Part shown: piece after piece, positions 50,683 through 59,494 of the stretch
Numbering within the stretch: position 1 is the first letter of the stretch
Layout of the letters: the number at the start of each line of letters is the position of its first letter
Assembly (NCBI RefSeq): GCF_001905905.1
Contig: NZ_LIVT01000004.1
Span: forward strand, 379,970 to 443,969
Direction of reading: 5' to 3'
From: Streptomyces sp. CB02366
Lineage (GTDB): Bacteria > Actinomycetota > Actinomycetes > Streptomycetales > Streptomycetaceae
DNA length: 64,000 nt
Made by a program: the position numbers and the translations under genes
Notes under the pieces: generated by a model
Database searches by the model: none
The model's input: only the letters and a program-made list of their open reading frames with translations
What the model was told of the DNA's origin: nothing

Positions 50683-51698
50683 CAGTTGTCTCCCTGGGAG
50701 CGCAGGACTCGCCGGTAGACGACGGCGAAGAGCATCAGGAGTACGAGGATCAGCACGCCCCACGTGGAGGACTGCGCGTAGTCGCGCGGGCTGATCTCGA
50801 AGGAGAACTTGTACGCCTGGGTCACCAGGATCTGGGTGGCCTCGCCGGGTCCGCCGCGGGTCAGCAGGAAGATCACCGGGAACATGTTGAAGGTCCAGAT
50901 GGTGGAGAGCAGGACCACCGTGGTGGAGACCGGGCGCAGGCCGGGCAGCGTGATGTGGCGGAAGCGCTGCCAGGCGGTCGCGCCGTCCATCTCGGCCGCC
51001 TCGTACTGCTCGGAGGGGATGGACTGGAGTCCGCCGAGGAGGGCCACCATCATGAACGGGATGCCGAGCCAGACGTTGACGGCGATGACCGCGAACTTGG
51101 CCCAGCCGGGGTCGTTCAGCCACGGCACGGCGTCGATGCCGGCGCCGCCGAGGATCTTGTTCAGCAGGCCGCGCTCCTCGTTGTAGAGGAAGCGCCAGGC
51201 GAAGACGGAGACGAAGCCGGGGATGGCCCAGGGCAGGATGAGGGCCATGCGGTAGGCGGAGCGTCCGGCGATGCGGCGGTTGAGGATGTTCGCCAGGGCC
51301 ATGCCGAGGACGAAGGTGACGCTCACGCAGGAGACCGTCCACACCAGTGTCCAGCCGAGCGTGCCGAGGAACTGCGAGCCGGTCAGGGCGTCGACGTAGT
51401 TGTCGGCGCCGACGAACTCGTAGGTGGCGGGGATCTCGTTGACCCCGATGGAGCGGGCGACGTTGCGCTCGTCGGCGTCGGTCATCGAGAGGTAGACGCC
51501 GCGGACCAGCGGATAGCCGATGATCACGCCGATCACGACGACGACCGGGGCGACCATGGCCCAGGCGTACCAGTGGACCGACAGGGCCCGCCTCAGGCGG
51601 CCGGGGGTCGGTGGTGGGGTGCCAGTACCGCGGCTCCGGCCGCGGGCGGTGTTCTCGCCCGCGGCCTTCACCACCGACTGGCTGGTGTGGACAGCCAT
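50679..51698 (-). CDS. malF: Maltose/maltodextrin ABC transporter permease
   Basis: A 339-residue protein. A soluble N-terminus (about 1-40) precedes six membrane segments; the EAA loop reads SEQYEAAEMDGATAWQRF with RHITLPGLRPV (about 237-265). It pairs with MalG to form the channel for maltodextrins delivered by MalE. The start ATG 51698 is 19 bp after the malE stop, and the stop overlaps malG. The MalF of enteric bacteria has a large periplasmic insertion that is absent here, as usual in actinobacteria. Confidence 0.95.
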   Translation of the reverse strand: MAVHTSQSVVKAAGENTARGRSRGTGTPPPTPGRLRRALSVHWYAWAMVAPVVVVIGVIIGYPLVRGVYLSMTDADERNVARSIGVNEIPATYEFVGADNYVDALTGSQFLGTLGWTLVWTVSCVSVTFVLGMALANILNRRIAGRSAYRMALILPWAIPGFVSVFAWRFLYNEERGLLNKILGGAGIDAVPWLNDPGWAKFAVIAVNVWLGIPFMMVALLGGLQSIPSEQYEAAEMDGATAWQRFRHITLPGLRPVSTTVVLLSTIWTFNMFPVIFLLTRGGPGEATQILVTQAYKFSFEISPRDYAQSSTWGVLILVLLMLFAVVYRRVLRSQGDNW

Positions 51699-51717
51699 CA
51701 GTCGGCCAACCTTCCTG

Positions 51718-52989
51718 TTACTTCCAGTCCTTCAGGAGCTTGCGGTAGGAGTCGCCGGTGGCCTTGGCGGCCTTCTCCGGCGTGGTCTGTCCGGTGAGGA
51801 CCTTGGTGTACTCGACGCGCAGCGGCTCGAAGAGGCTGCCGCCCTCGGGGATCCAGGGGCGCTCGACGGCGGTCTCGACGACCGGCTTGAAGAAGCCGAC
51901 GATCTCGCTGTCGACCGCTTCCTTCTTGGCGTACGCGGAGGTGCGGGTCGGCAGCAGGTTCAGCTCGCCGGCGGCGGTGGCCTGGCTGTCCACGGAGGTC
52001 ATGTACTCGACGAAGGCGTACGAGGCGTCGAGGTTCTTGGAGCCCGCGTAGACGGCGAGGTTGTGGCCGCCCTGCGGGGCGCCCTGGGCGGCGGAGCCGG
52101 CCGGGACCGGGGCGACGCCCAGGTTGTCCTTGTCCGTGAACTCCTTGCCGGTCAGGGTGTCGGCGACGGCCCAGGGGCCGTTGATCATCATCGCGACGTC
52201 GCCGTTCTTGAACGACTGCATCATGTTCTCCCAGCCGTCCGAGGCATCCGTCTTCGCGGTGCCGTCGTCGACCAGTTCCTTGACCGCCTTGAACGCCTTG
52301 ACGCCCTCGGGCTTGTCCACGGTGACGGTCTTGGAGGCGGCGTCGACCATGTCGCCGCCCTCGCCGTACAGGAAGGAGAGGAAGTAGTACGGGTCGTCGC
52401 CGCGCAGGTAGAGGCCGGTCTTGCCGGTCTTGTCCTTGATCTTCTTGGCGACGGTCTTGAGGTCGGCCAGGTCGGCGGGCGCGTCGACGCCGGCCTCCTT
52501 GAACATCTTCTTGTTGTAGAAGACGCCCATGGAGTCGATGACCTGCGGGACGGCGTAGGTCTTGCCGTCGTACTTCGTCGAGGCGACGGCCTGCTTGAGG
52601 AAGTCGTCCTGGTTCTTCAGGGCGGCGGTGCCGTCCAGCGGGGCCAGGTAGCCGAGGTTGGCGAAGTCCGGCGTCCAGGCGACCTCGGAGCGGATCACGT
52701 CGGGGGCGCCGTCGCCGGCCTGGGCGGCGTTCTTGAACTTGTTCTGCGCCTCGCCGAAGGGCACGTTGACGTACTTGACGTCGACCTTCGGGTGCTGCTT
52801 CTCGAAGCCCTCGGCCAGCTTCTTGAAGACCTTGTCCTCGCTGCCGACGCTGGAGGTGTCCCACCAGGTCACCGTGCCGGAGAGCTCGCCCGAGCTCTTG
52901 CCGCCGCCGGACTCGTCGTCGCTGCCGCAGGCGGTCGCCGCGAGCGCCAGGGCCGCGACCAAGGCGGTGGCCGTTATGCCACGTCGCAT
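51718..52989 (-). CDS. malE: Maltose/maltodextrin-binding lipoprotein
   Basis: A 423-residue protein. The signal peptide ends in a lipobox LAATAC with Cys21 as the lipidation site, followed by a Gly/Ser/Asp linker. The body is an extracellular solute-binding protein family 1 fold: GTVTWWDTSSVGSEDKVFKK, GDGAPDVIRSEVAW, GDVAMMINGPWAVADT and AYAFVEYMTS-like elements. It captures maltodextrins released by the secreted amylase and amylopullulanase. It is the first gene of the operon and divergent from malR, with operator-like repeats in the 345-bp gap. Confidence 0.96.
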   Translation of the reverse strand: MRRGITATALVAALALAATACGSDDESGGGKSSGELSGTVTWWDTSSVGSEDKVFKKLAEGFEKQHPKVDVKYVNVPFGEAQNKFKNAAQAGDGAPDVIRSEVAWTPDFANLGYLAPLDGTAALKNQDDFLKQAVASTKYDGKTYAVPQVIDSMGVFYNKKMFKEAGVDAPADLADLKTVAKKIKDKTGKTGLYLRGDDPYYFLSFLYGEGGDMVDAASKTVTVDKPEGVKAFKAVKELVDDGTAKTDASDGWENMMQSFKNGDVAMMINGPWAVADTLTGKEFTDKDNLGVAPVPAGSAAQGAPQGGHNLAVYAGSKNLDASYAFVEYMTSVDSQATAAGELNLLPTRTSAYAKKEAVDSEIVGFFKPVVETAVERPWIPEGGSLFEPLRVEYTKVLTGQTTPEKAAKATGDSYRKLLKDWK

Positions 52990-53073
52990 CTGAACTCCTT
53001 CAACTGCCGTACCGCTCCGTCGCGGCGCCGGGTCGACGTGAACGTAACAAGGATGAAAGACGACCGAAAGACT

Positions 53074-53092
53074 TTGCGGAAGATTTCTGCAA
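53074..53092 (-). promoter_or_regulatory. MalR operator candidate at malE
   Basis: TTGCGGAA and TTCTGCAA are inverted around GAT with one mismatched pair, 85 bp upstream of the malE start. On the malE strand it contains CTTGCAG. The distance to the start equals that of the operator candidate at the amylase gene. Confidence 0.65.
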
Positions 53093-53232
53093 GCGCTGGT
53101 GATCGTTACATTGGCGTGTCCTCAAGGTTGCCGTCAACCCTCTTGACGACCCACGCCCACCACCGGCAAAGGCAGGCGGGACGGGGTGCGGCCATCGCGC
53201 GACCCCCCGAACGCAGAGCGTGATCCCCCGCC

Positions 53233-53254
53233 GCAACTCCTTGCAAGAGGTTGC
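53233..53254 (+). promoter_or_regulatory. MalR operator candidate at malR
   Basis: A 22-bp near-palindrome with GCAAC and GTTGC at the ends and TTGCAA in the centre (two mismatched pairs). It is 80 bp before the malR start and suggests autoregulation. Confidence 0.62.
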
Positions 53255-53321
53255 CGAAAAGCCCTCCGCACCCCTCCTCCGGACCGCCCGGCACACGGTG
53301 GGCAATCCGGGACGGGCCCGG

Positions 53322-53327
53322 TACAGT
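53322..53327 (+). promoter_or_regulatory. Candidate -10 element, leaderless transcript for malR
   Basis: TACAGT ends seven bases before ATG 53335, without a ribosome binding site. Confidence 0.45.
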
Positions 53328-53334
53328 CCCGTCC

Positions 53335-54378
53335 ATGACCGCACGGCTTGCCGATATCGCAACTCAGGCGGGGGTCAGCGAAGCAACGGTCAGCCGGGTC
53401 CTGAACGGCAAGCCCGGAGTCGCGGCGACCACCCGCGAATCCGTCCTCGCGGCGCTCGACGTCCTCGGCTACGAACGCCCGGTGCGGCTGCGCAGGCGCA
53501 GCGCGGGGCTGGTGGGCCTGATCACGCCGGAGCTGGAGAACCCGATCTTCCCCGCGCTGGCCCAGGTCATCGGCCAGGCCCTGACCCGGCAGGGCTACAC
53601 CCCGGTCCTGGCGACCCAGACCCCCGGCGGTTCCACCGAGGACGAGCTCACCGAGATGCTGGTGGACCGGGGCGTCTCCGGCATCATCTTCGTCTCCGGA
53701 CTGCACGCGGACACCTCCGCCGACATGCAGCGCTATGAGCAACTGCGCGCCCAGGGCGTCCCCTTCGTCCTGGTGAACGGCTTCTCCGCCAAGGTGCGGG
53801 CGCCGTTCATCTCCCCGGACGACCGGGCGGCGATGCGCCTGGCGGTGACGCACCTGGTGGCGCTCGGCCACACCCGCATCGGCCTGGCGGTCGGCCCGAA
53901 GCGCTTCGTCCCCGTACTCCGCAAGATCGAGGGCTTCCACGCGACGGTGCGGGAGCAGCTCGGGCTCGCGCCGGACGAGGTGGAGGAGCTGATCCAGCAC
54001 TCCCTGTACACGCTGGAGGGCGGCCAGGCGGCCGCCTCCGCCCTGCTGGAGCGCGGCTGCACCGCGGTGGTGTGCGCGAGCGACATGATGGCGCTCGGGG
54101 CGATCCGGGCCGCCCGCCGGCTGTCGAAGGACGTGCCGCGCGACCTCTCCGTCGTGGGCTACGACGACTCCCCGCTCATAGCGTTCACGGACCCGCCGCT
54201 GACGACGATCCGGCAGCCGGTGACGGCGATGGGCCAGGCCGCCGTCCGCACGCTGCTGGAGGAGATCGGCGGAACCCCGGCCCCGCACAGCGAGTTCGTC
54301 TTCATGCCCGAGCTGGTGGTCCGCGGTTCGACCGCCTCGGGACCCGGAGGCGGCCCGGGGTCGCCCCCTCGTCCTTGA
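53335..54378 (+). CDS. malR: LacI-family maltose regulator
   Basis: A 347-residue protein starting MTARLADIATQAGVSEATVS. The LacI HTH (about 4-24) and hinge (VRLRRRSAGLVGLITPELEN) precede the sugar-binding domain (VSGLHADTSADMQRYEQ, GYDDSPLIAFTDPPLTTIRQ). The place, divergent from malEFG, is that of malR in Streptomyces, where it represses mal and amylase genes until maltotriose-type sugars appear (established knowledge). It has the same length as the paralogue at 46918-47961. The start is fixed by the HTH beginning at residue 4; the transcript is probably leaderless. Confidence 0.94.
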   Translation: MTARLADIATQAGVSEATVSRVLNGKPGVAATTRESVLAALDVLGYERPVRLRRRSAGLVGLITPELENPIFPALAQVIGQALTRQGYTPVLATQTPGGSTEDELTEMLVDRGVSGIIFVSGLHADTSADMQRYEQLRAQGVPFVLVNGFSAKVRAPFISPDDRAAMRLAVTHLVALGHTRIGLAVGPKRFVPVLRKIEGFHATVREQLGLAPDEVEELIQHSLYTLEGGQAAASALLERGCTAVVCASDMMALGAIRAARRLSKDVPRDLSVVGYDDSPLIAFTDPPLTTIRQPVTAMGQAAVRTLLEEIGGTPAPHSEFVFMPELVVRGSTASGPGGGPGSPPRP

Positions 54379-54436
54379 GGCGCAGGAAGTGCGACGAGAA
54401 CCCGACCGGAGGATGATCGAGGGCGGGGACACCTCT

Positions 54437-55420
54437 ATGGAAGACTCTCTGCCTATGGGTGAAACACAGGTGACAGCGCAGGAAGACCGGTCGGCGGCCG
54501 GTTCTTCACCCATCCCGGCCGAGGCGGTCGCCGATACCGCCACCGGGCCCTCCGCCGCTCCCCCGGCTTCCGGGAAGTCCGGCTGGACGGAGCGCTTCCG
54601 CTCGCTGCGGACGCCCGGCCGCCCCCGGCTCTGGTTCGAGATCCTGCTCATCGCGGTCAGTTACTGGCTGTACTCGCTCGTGCGCAACGCGGTCCCCGAG
54701 CAGAAGGCCCAGGCGCTGCGCAACGCGGACTGGATCTGGTCGGCGGAGAAGTCGCTCGGCCTCGCCTTCGAGGAAACGGTCAACCACGCGGTCGATTCCG
54801 TGACGTGGCTGGTCGTGTCGATGAACTACTACTACGCGACGCTGCACTTCGTCGTGACCATCGGCGTCCTCGTGTGGCTGTTCCGCCGCCATCCGGGCCG
54901 TTACGCGGCGACGCGGCTGGTCCTCTTCGCGACGACGGCCGTGGCGCTGCTCGGCTACTACCTCTACCCGCTGGCGCCGCCCCGGCTGATGAACGGCGCG
55001 AACTTCATCGACACCGTGCTCGTGCACGAGACGTGGGGTTCGATGGCCTCGGGCAACTTCAAGAACATGTCGAACCAGTACGCGGCGATGCCCTCGATGC
55101 ACATCGGCTGGTCCCTCTGGTGCGGCCTGACGATCTTCGCCCTGGCCTCGGCGCCCTGGGCCCGCATCCTGGGCCTGCTCTACCCGACGCTCACCCTGGT
55201 CGTCATCGTGGCCACCGCCAACCACTTCTGGCTGGACGCGGTGGGCGGCATGGTCTGCCTCGCCTTCGGGTACGCGGTCTCCCGCGCCTGGTACGGGGCG
55301 CTGCCGCAGCACCTGCCGAGGTGGGTTCCGGACCGCCGGAGCCGCCTGACCGCCCTCCGCGCCACCGCTCTGCCACGCCAGGCCCCGGAACCGGCGGCGA
55401 CCACCGCCCCCAAGGCCTAG
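54437..55420 (+). CDS. PAP2-superfamily membrane protein (inositolphosphotransferase-like)
   Basis: A 327-residue protein with a soluble Ala/Ser/Pro-rich N-terminus and about six membrane segments (the first near 68-85, LWFEILLIAVSYWLYSLV). The active-site motifs are the PAP2_3 type: YAAMPSMHIGWSLW with the catalytic His (about 215-228) and HFWLDAVGGMV near 262-272. Family members dephosphorylate or transfer phospho-alcohols in lipid metabolism. ATG 54437 is chosen; further in-frame ATGs at 54413 and 54455 are possible. It is 58 bp after malR on the same strand, but nothing links it to sugar use. Confidence 0.87.
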   Translation: MEDSLPMGETQVTAQEDRSAAGSSPIPAEAVADTATGPSAAPPASGKSGWTERFRSLRTPGRPRLWFEILLIAVSYWLYSLVRNAVPEQKAQALRNADWIWSAEKSLGLAFEETVNHAVDSVTWLVVSMNYYYATLHFVVTIGVLVWLFRRHPGRYAATRLVLFATTAVALLGYYLYPLAPPRLMNGANFIDTVLVHETWGSMASGNFKNMSNQYAAMPSMHIGWSLWCGLTIFALASAPWARILGLLYPTLTLVVIVATANHFWLDAVGGMVCLAFGYAVSRAWYGALPQHLPRWVPDRRSRLTALRATALPRQAPEPAATTAPKA

Positions 55421-55460
55421 GGACCCCGGCTCGACCGGATGCCGCCCCGCCTCCCCGCCT

Positions 55461-55495
55461 CCCCGCCCCGCCGGCGCCTGAGGGGCGGGGCGGGG
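55461..55495. terminator. GC-rich bidirectional hairpin
   Basis: CCCCGCCCCGCC (55461-55472) pairs perfectly with GGCGGGGCGGGG (55484-55495), between the convergent PAP2 and glnE genes. Confidence 0.75.
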
Positions 55496-55520
55496 GCACC
55501 GCCGCTGCGAGTTAATACAC

Positions 55521-58517
55521 CTAGGCCCCGGCCCCGTAGAACCGCTCCTCCACCACCGCGCGGGCCCGCCGGGTGATCCGCCGGTAGTCGTCCAGCATGT
55601 CCCCCACGTGCCCCGGCTCGTACCCCAGGTAGCGCCCCACCGCCGCCAGCTCCCGCGACTCCGACGGGAACGTGTCGCCCGGCCGCCCCCGTACCAGCAT
55701 CACCGCGTTGCGCACCCGGGACGCCAGCACCCACGCCTCGTCCAGCGTCTGCGCCTCCTCCGCCGGGATCAGCTCCGCGGCGCAGGCGGCGGCCAGCGCC
55801 TCGCGCGTGCGCGTCGTGCGCAGCCCGGGCTCCGCCCATCCGTGCCGCATCTGCATCAGCTGCACGGTCCACTCGACGTCGCTCAGCCCGCCCCGCCCCA
55901 GCTTCGCGTGGAGCGTGGGGTCCGCGCCGCGCGGCATCCGCTCGGACTCCATGCGCGCCTTGAGCCGGCGGATCTCGCGTACGGCGTCCTCGCCGAGGCC
56001 CTCCATCGGGTACCTGAGCGGGTCGATCAGCTCGACGAAGGCGCGGCCCACCTCCGCGTCGCCCGCCACCGGCTGGGCCCGCAGCAGGGCCTGGCTCTCC
56101 CAGACCAGCGACCAGCGCCGGTAGTAGGCGTCGTAGGACTTCAGGGTGCGCACCATCGGCCCGGTCCGGCCCTCGGGGCGCAGGTCGGCGTCGATCAGCA
56201 GCGGCGGGTCGGCGGTCGGCAGCTGGAGCAGTCGGCGCATCTCGGAGACGACCGCGTTGGCGGCCTTGGCCGCCTCCTCGTCGCTGACGCCCTCGCGCGG
56301 CTGGTGGACGAAGAGGACGTCCGCGTCGGAGCCGTAGCTCAGCTCGTGTCCGCCGAAGCGGCCCATGCCGATGACGGCGAACCGGGTCGGCAGGGTGTCG
56401 CCCCACCGTTCCCGTACGGCGGCCCGCAGCGCGCCCGCGATGGTGACGGCGTTCAGGTCGGTGACGGCCGAGCCGACGCGGTCGACGAGGGCCCCGTGGT
56501 CCTGTTCGGCCGGGTTGTCCTCGGTGCCGTACGAGCCGATGAGGTCGGCGGCCGTGGTACGGAACAGCTCCCGGCGGCGCACCCCGCGCACCACCGCGAC
56601 CGCCGACTCCGCGTCCCCGGCCCGCCCCACCGCGGCCAGCACCTCCTGCTCCAGGTGGGTCCGGGTGCGGGGCGTGAGCCCCTCCGGGTCGCCGAGGATC
56701 GCCACCGCCTCCGGGGCCCGCATGAGCAGGTCCGGGGCGAGGCGGCCGGCGGAGAGGACCCGGGCGAGGTTCTCCGCGGCGGCGCCCTCGTCCCGCAGGA
56801 GCCGCAGGTACCAGGGGGTCTTGCCGAGCGCGTCGGACACCTTGCGGAAGCCGAGGAGCCCGGCGTCCGGGTCGGCGGAGTCCGCGAACCAGCCGAGCAG
56901 CACCGGCAGCAGGGTGCGCTGGATGGCGGCCTTGCGGGTCACCCCGGAGGAGAGGGCCTCCAGGTGCCGCAGGGCGGCGGCGGGGTCGGCGTACCCGAGG
57001 GCTTCCAGGCGGATCGCGGCGGCCTTCGCGCTGAGCCGGGTCTCCCCGGGGGCGAGCTGGGCGACGGCGTCCAGCAGCGGCCGGTAGAAGATCTTCTCGT
57101 GCAGCCGCCGTACGACGGAGGCGTGCCGCTTCCACGCCTTGTTCAGCTCGGCCACCGGATCGGTGCGCATCCCGAGCGACCGGCCGAGCCGCCGCAGGTC
57201 CGCCTCGTCGTCGGGGACCAGGTGGGTGCGGCGGAGCCGGTGGAGCTGGATGCGGTGCTCCATGGCGCGCAGGAAGCGGTACGCCTCGTCGAGCTGGGCG
57301 GCGTCCGCGCGCCCCACGTACCCGCCCTCGGCGAGCGCCCGCAGCGCCTCCAGGGTGGAGCCGCTGCGCAGGGAGGCGTCGCTGCGGCCGTGCACCAGCT
57401 GGAGCAGCTGTACCGCGAACTCGACGTCCCGCAGGCCGCCGGGTCCGAGCTTCAGCTCCCGGTCGATCCGGTCGGCGGGGATGTTGTCGACGACGCGGCG
57501 GCGCATCTTCTGCACGTCGGGGACGAAGTTCTCGCGGTCGGCGGCCTGCCAGACCAGCGGGGACACGGCGTCCACGTACTCCGCGCCCAGCTCGGGGTCG
57601 CCGGCCACCGCGCGCGCCTTCAGCAGGGCCTGGAACTCCCAGGTCTTGGCCCAGCGCTGGTAGTAGGCGAGGTGGGAGCTGAGGGTGCGCACCAGCGGCC
57701 CGTTGCGGCCCTCGGGGCGGAGGTTGGCGTCGACCTCCCAGATGGCGCCCTCGACGGTGGTCTCGGAGCAGATCCGCATCAGATGGGCGGCGAGCCGGGT
57801 GGCGGCCTGCAGGGCCTTGGTCTCGTCGACCCCCTCGCGCGCCTCCGCGACGAAGATGACGTCGACGTCGGAGACGTAGTTCAGCTCGCGCCCGCCGCAC
57901 TTGCCCATCGCGACGACGGCGAGCCGGCACTGCGCGGCGTCCTCGGGGGCGGCCGTACGGGCGATGGCGAGGGCGGCGCGCAGGGTGGCGGTGGCGAGGT
58001 CGGCCAGTTCGGCGGCGGTCTGGGCGAGGCCGGTGGTCCCGCAGACGTCCCGGGCGGCGAGGGTGAGCAGGCACCGGCGGTAGGCGACCCGCAGCGCGTC
58101 GGGGTCGGCGGCGCCGGCGAGCCCGTGCTCGAACTCGGCGACGCCCGGGTGCAGGTCGGCCGCCTCGTACGTGACGAGCGTCTGCCAGTCGCGCGGGTGC
58201 CGCGCCAGGTGGTCCCCCAGCGCCTCGGAGGCGCCGAGGACCCCGAGGAGCCGGTCGCGCAGGGGTTTGGCGGTGACGAGGGTGTCGAGCAGCATCTGCC
58301 GGTCGCCCTCCTCCCCCGCCTCCGCGATCCGGACCAGCCCGCGCAGGGCCAGATCCGGGTCGGCGGTCGCCCCGAGCGCCTCCAGCAGGACCGGATCGGA
58401 CCGTACGGAGGCGAGCGCGTCCAGGTCGAGGAGCTGCTCGGCGGCGGAGGGGTCGGTGAATCCGTGCCGCAGCAGCCTGGTGAACGTGCTGCTCCTGCGC
58501 CCCGGCGCGGTCGTCAT
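55521..58517 (-). CDS. glnE: Glutamine synthetase adenylyltransferase/deadenylylase
   Basis: A 998-residue protein, the usual length for actinobacterial GlnE. Two nucleotidyltransferase domains are visible: the N-terminal deadenylylase-type site MGKCGGRELNYVSDVDVIFV (about 205-224) and the C-terminal adenylylation site GMGRFGGHELSYGSDADVLF (about 720-739). Each is followed by the YYQRWAKTWEFQALLKAR or YYRRWSLVWESQALLRAQ helix. It modifies Tyr397 of GlnA, encoded at 14574-15983. ATG 58517 follows GGAGAG. It is in the opposite orientation to glnA and has no GlnR-like site that I could see. Confidence 0.97.
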   Translation of the reverse strand: MTTAPGRRSSTFTRLLRHGFTDPSAAEQLLDLDALASVRSDPVLLEALGATADPDLALRGLVRIAEAGEEGDRQMLLDTLVTAKPLRDRLLGVLGASEALGDHLARHPRDWQTLVTYEAADLHPGVAEFEHGLAGAADPDALRVAYRRCLLTLAARDVCGTTGLAQTAAELADLATATLRAALAIARTAAPEDAAQCRLAVVAMGKCGGRELNYVSDVDVIFVAEAREGVDETKALQAATRLAAHLMRICSETTVEGAIWEVDANLRPEGRNGPLVRTLSSHLAYYQRWAKTWEFQALLKARAVAGDPELGAEYVDAVSPLVWQAADRENFVPDVQKMRRRVVDNIPADRIDRELKLGPGGLRDVEFAVQLLQLVHGRSDASLRSGSTLEALRALAEGGYVGRADAAQLDEAYRFLRAMEHRIQLHRLRRTHLVPDDEADLRRLGRSLGMRTDPVAELNKAWKRHASVVRRLHEKIFYRPLLDAVAQLAPGETRLSAKAAAIRLEALGYADPAAALRHLEALSSGVTRKAAIQRTLLPVLLGWFADSADPDAGLLGFRKVSDALGKTPWYLRLLRDEGAAAENLARVLSAGRLAPDLLMRAPEAVAILGDPEGLTPRTRTHLEQEVLAAVGRAGDAESAVAVVRGVRRRELFRTTAADLIGSYGTEDNPAEQDHGALVDRVGSAVTDLNAVTIAGALRAAVRERWGDTLPTRFAVIGMGRFGGHELSYGSDADVLFVHQPREGVSDEEAAKAANAVVSEMRRLLQLPTADPPLLIDADLRPEGRTGPMVRTLKSYDAYYRRWSLVWESQALLRAQPVAGDAEVGRAFVELIDPLRYPMEGLGEDAVREIRRLKARMESERMPRGADPTLHAKLGRGGLSDVEWTVQLMQMRHGWAEPGLRTTRTREALAAACAAELIPAEEAQTLDEAWVLASRVRNAVMLVRGRPGDTFPSESRELAAVGRYLGYEPGHVGDMLDDYRRITRRARAVVEERFYGAGA

Positions 58518-58603
58518 CCCGTGCTCTCCTGCCAGCCGAACCGAACTGCCTAGCCTGGTGTCGCGGCGGCGCGGCCACGTGGCCGCGTCACAGCTCTCCG
58601 AGC

Positions 58604-59494
58604 CTAGTCCTGTGGCGGCGGGTTCGGGGTGGCGGCGGGCCCCGCGAGCGGTGTGGTCCCCGCCGTGCGGGGCAGGGCCGTGCCGTTTCCGGCCCCCGCT
58701 GCCCCGGTCCGGGCGCCGGCGGTCCCCACCAGGACGGTGGCGTACAGCTCCTCGGAGACCAGGACCCGGGGGGCGAGTCCGGCGGCCCGCAGGATCTCGA
58801 CCGCCCTCTCCCGCTGCCGCTCGCTCGCCTCGACGAGCAGGCTGCCGCCGGGGGCGAGCCAGTCCGGCGCCCCGGCGGCGACCCGGCGCATGACGTCGAG
58901 GCCGTCGCCGCCCCCGTCCAGGGCGACGCGCGGTTCGTGGACGCGGGCCTCGGCGGGCAGCAGGGCGACGTCGTCGGTGGGGACGTAGGGGACGTTGGCG
59001 AGGAGTACGTCGACCCGGGCGCGCAGAGTGTTCGGGAGGGGGTCGAAGAGGTCGCCCTCGTACACGTGCCCCAGCTCGCCCACGTTGCGCCGGGCGCACC
59101 GTACGGCGGCGGGTTCGACGTCGCACGCGTGCAGTTCGGCGGCGTCCGACACGGCGGCCAGGGCGGCGCCGAGCGCGCCGGAACCGCAGCAGAGGTCGAC
59201 GACGACGGCCCGCCGGGGAGCGAGGGCGGCGGCCTGCGCCACGAGGAACTCCGTACGACGGCGGGGCACGAAGACGCCTGTGTCCACCGCATAGCGGCGT
59301 CCGCCGAACTCCGCCCAGCCCAGGACGTGTTCGAGCGGAAGTCCGGCGGCGCGGCGCTCGACGAGCGAGGACAGTTCGTCCGGGGTGGCGGCGGCCTCGT
59401 GCAGGAGGCGGGCCTCGTCCTCGGCGAAGACGCAGCCGGCGCGGCGGAGGGCGAGGACGGTGGTGGAGAGGAAGGCGGCGGTGCGAACGGTCAT
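58604..59494 (-). CDS. PrmC/HemK-related putative protein N5-glutamine methyltransferase
   Basis: A 296-residue protein. The SAM-binding motif I is VVDLCCGSGALGAALA (about 97-112), followed by ACDVEPAAVRCARRN, and the catalytic tetrapeptide position reads NVPYVP (about 166-171) where true PrmC enzymes have NPPY. The N-terminal helical part (about 1-70) and RRRTEFLV match the PrmC-related group annotated as putative glutamine methyltransferases. The C-terminal 30 residues are an Ala/Gly/Thr/Pro-rich tail. The target protein is unknown, and activity with the altered NPPY motif is uncertain. Confidence 0.85.
   Translation of the reverse strand: MTVRTAAFLSTTVLALRRAGCVFAEDEARLLHEAAATPDELSSLVERRAAGLPLEHVLGWAEFGGRRYAVDTGVFVPRRRTEFLVAQAAALAPRRAVVVDLCCGSGALGAALAAVSDAAELHACDVEPAAVRCARRNVGELGHVYEGDLFDPLPNTLRARVDVLLANVPYVPTDDVALLPAEARVHEPRVALDGGGDGLDVMRRVAAGAPDWLAPGGSLLVEASERQRERAVEILRAAGLAPRVLVSEELYATVLVGTAGARTGAAGAGNGTALPRTAGTTPLAGPAATPNPPPQD

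Larger units (their letters stand above)
52990..53334. other. malE-malR divergent control region
   Basis: The 345-bp gap contains no supported gene. It carries two operator-like inverted repeats (53074-53092 and 53233-53254) and a -10-like TACAGT in front of malR. A TTGAC motif within CCTCTTGACGACC near 53140 could be a -35. Confidence 0.6.

Noticed and set aside
39323..54378. A missing MalK as evidence of operon damage
   Set aside because: Streptomyces sugar importers of this type share the ATPase MsiK encoded elsewhere, so absence of an ATPase gene is normal.
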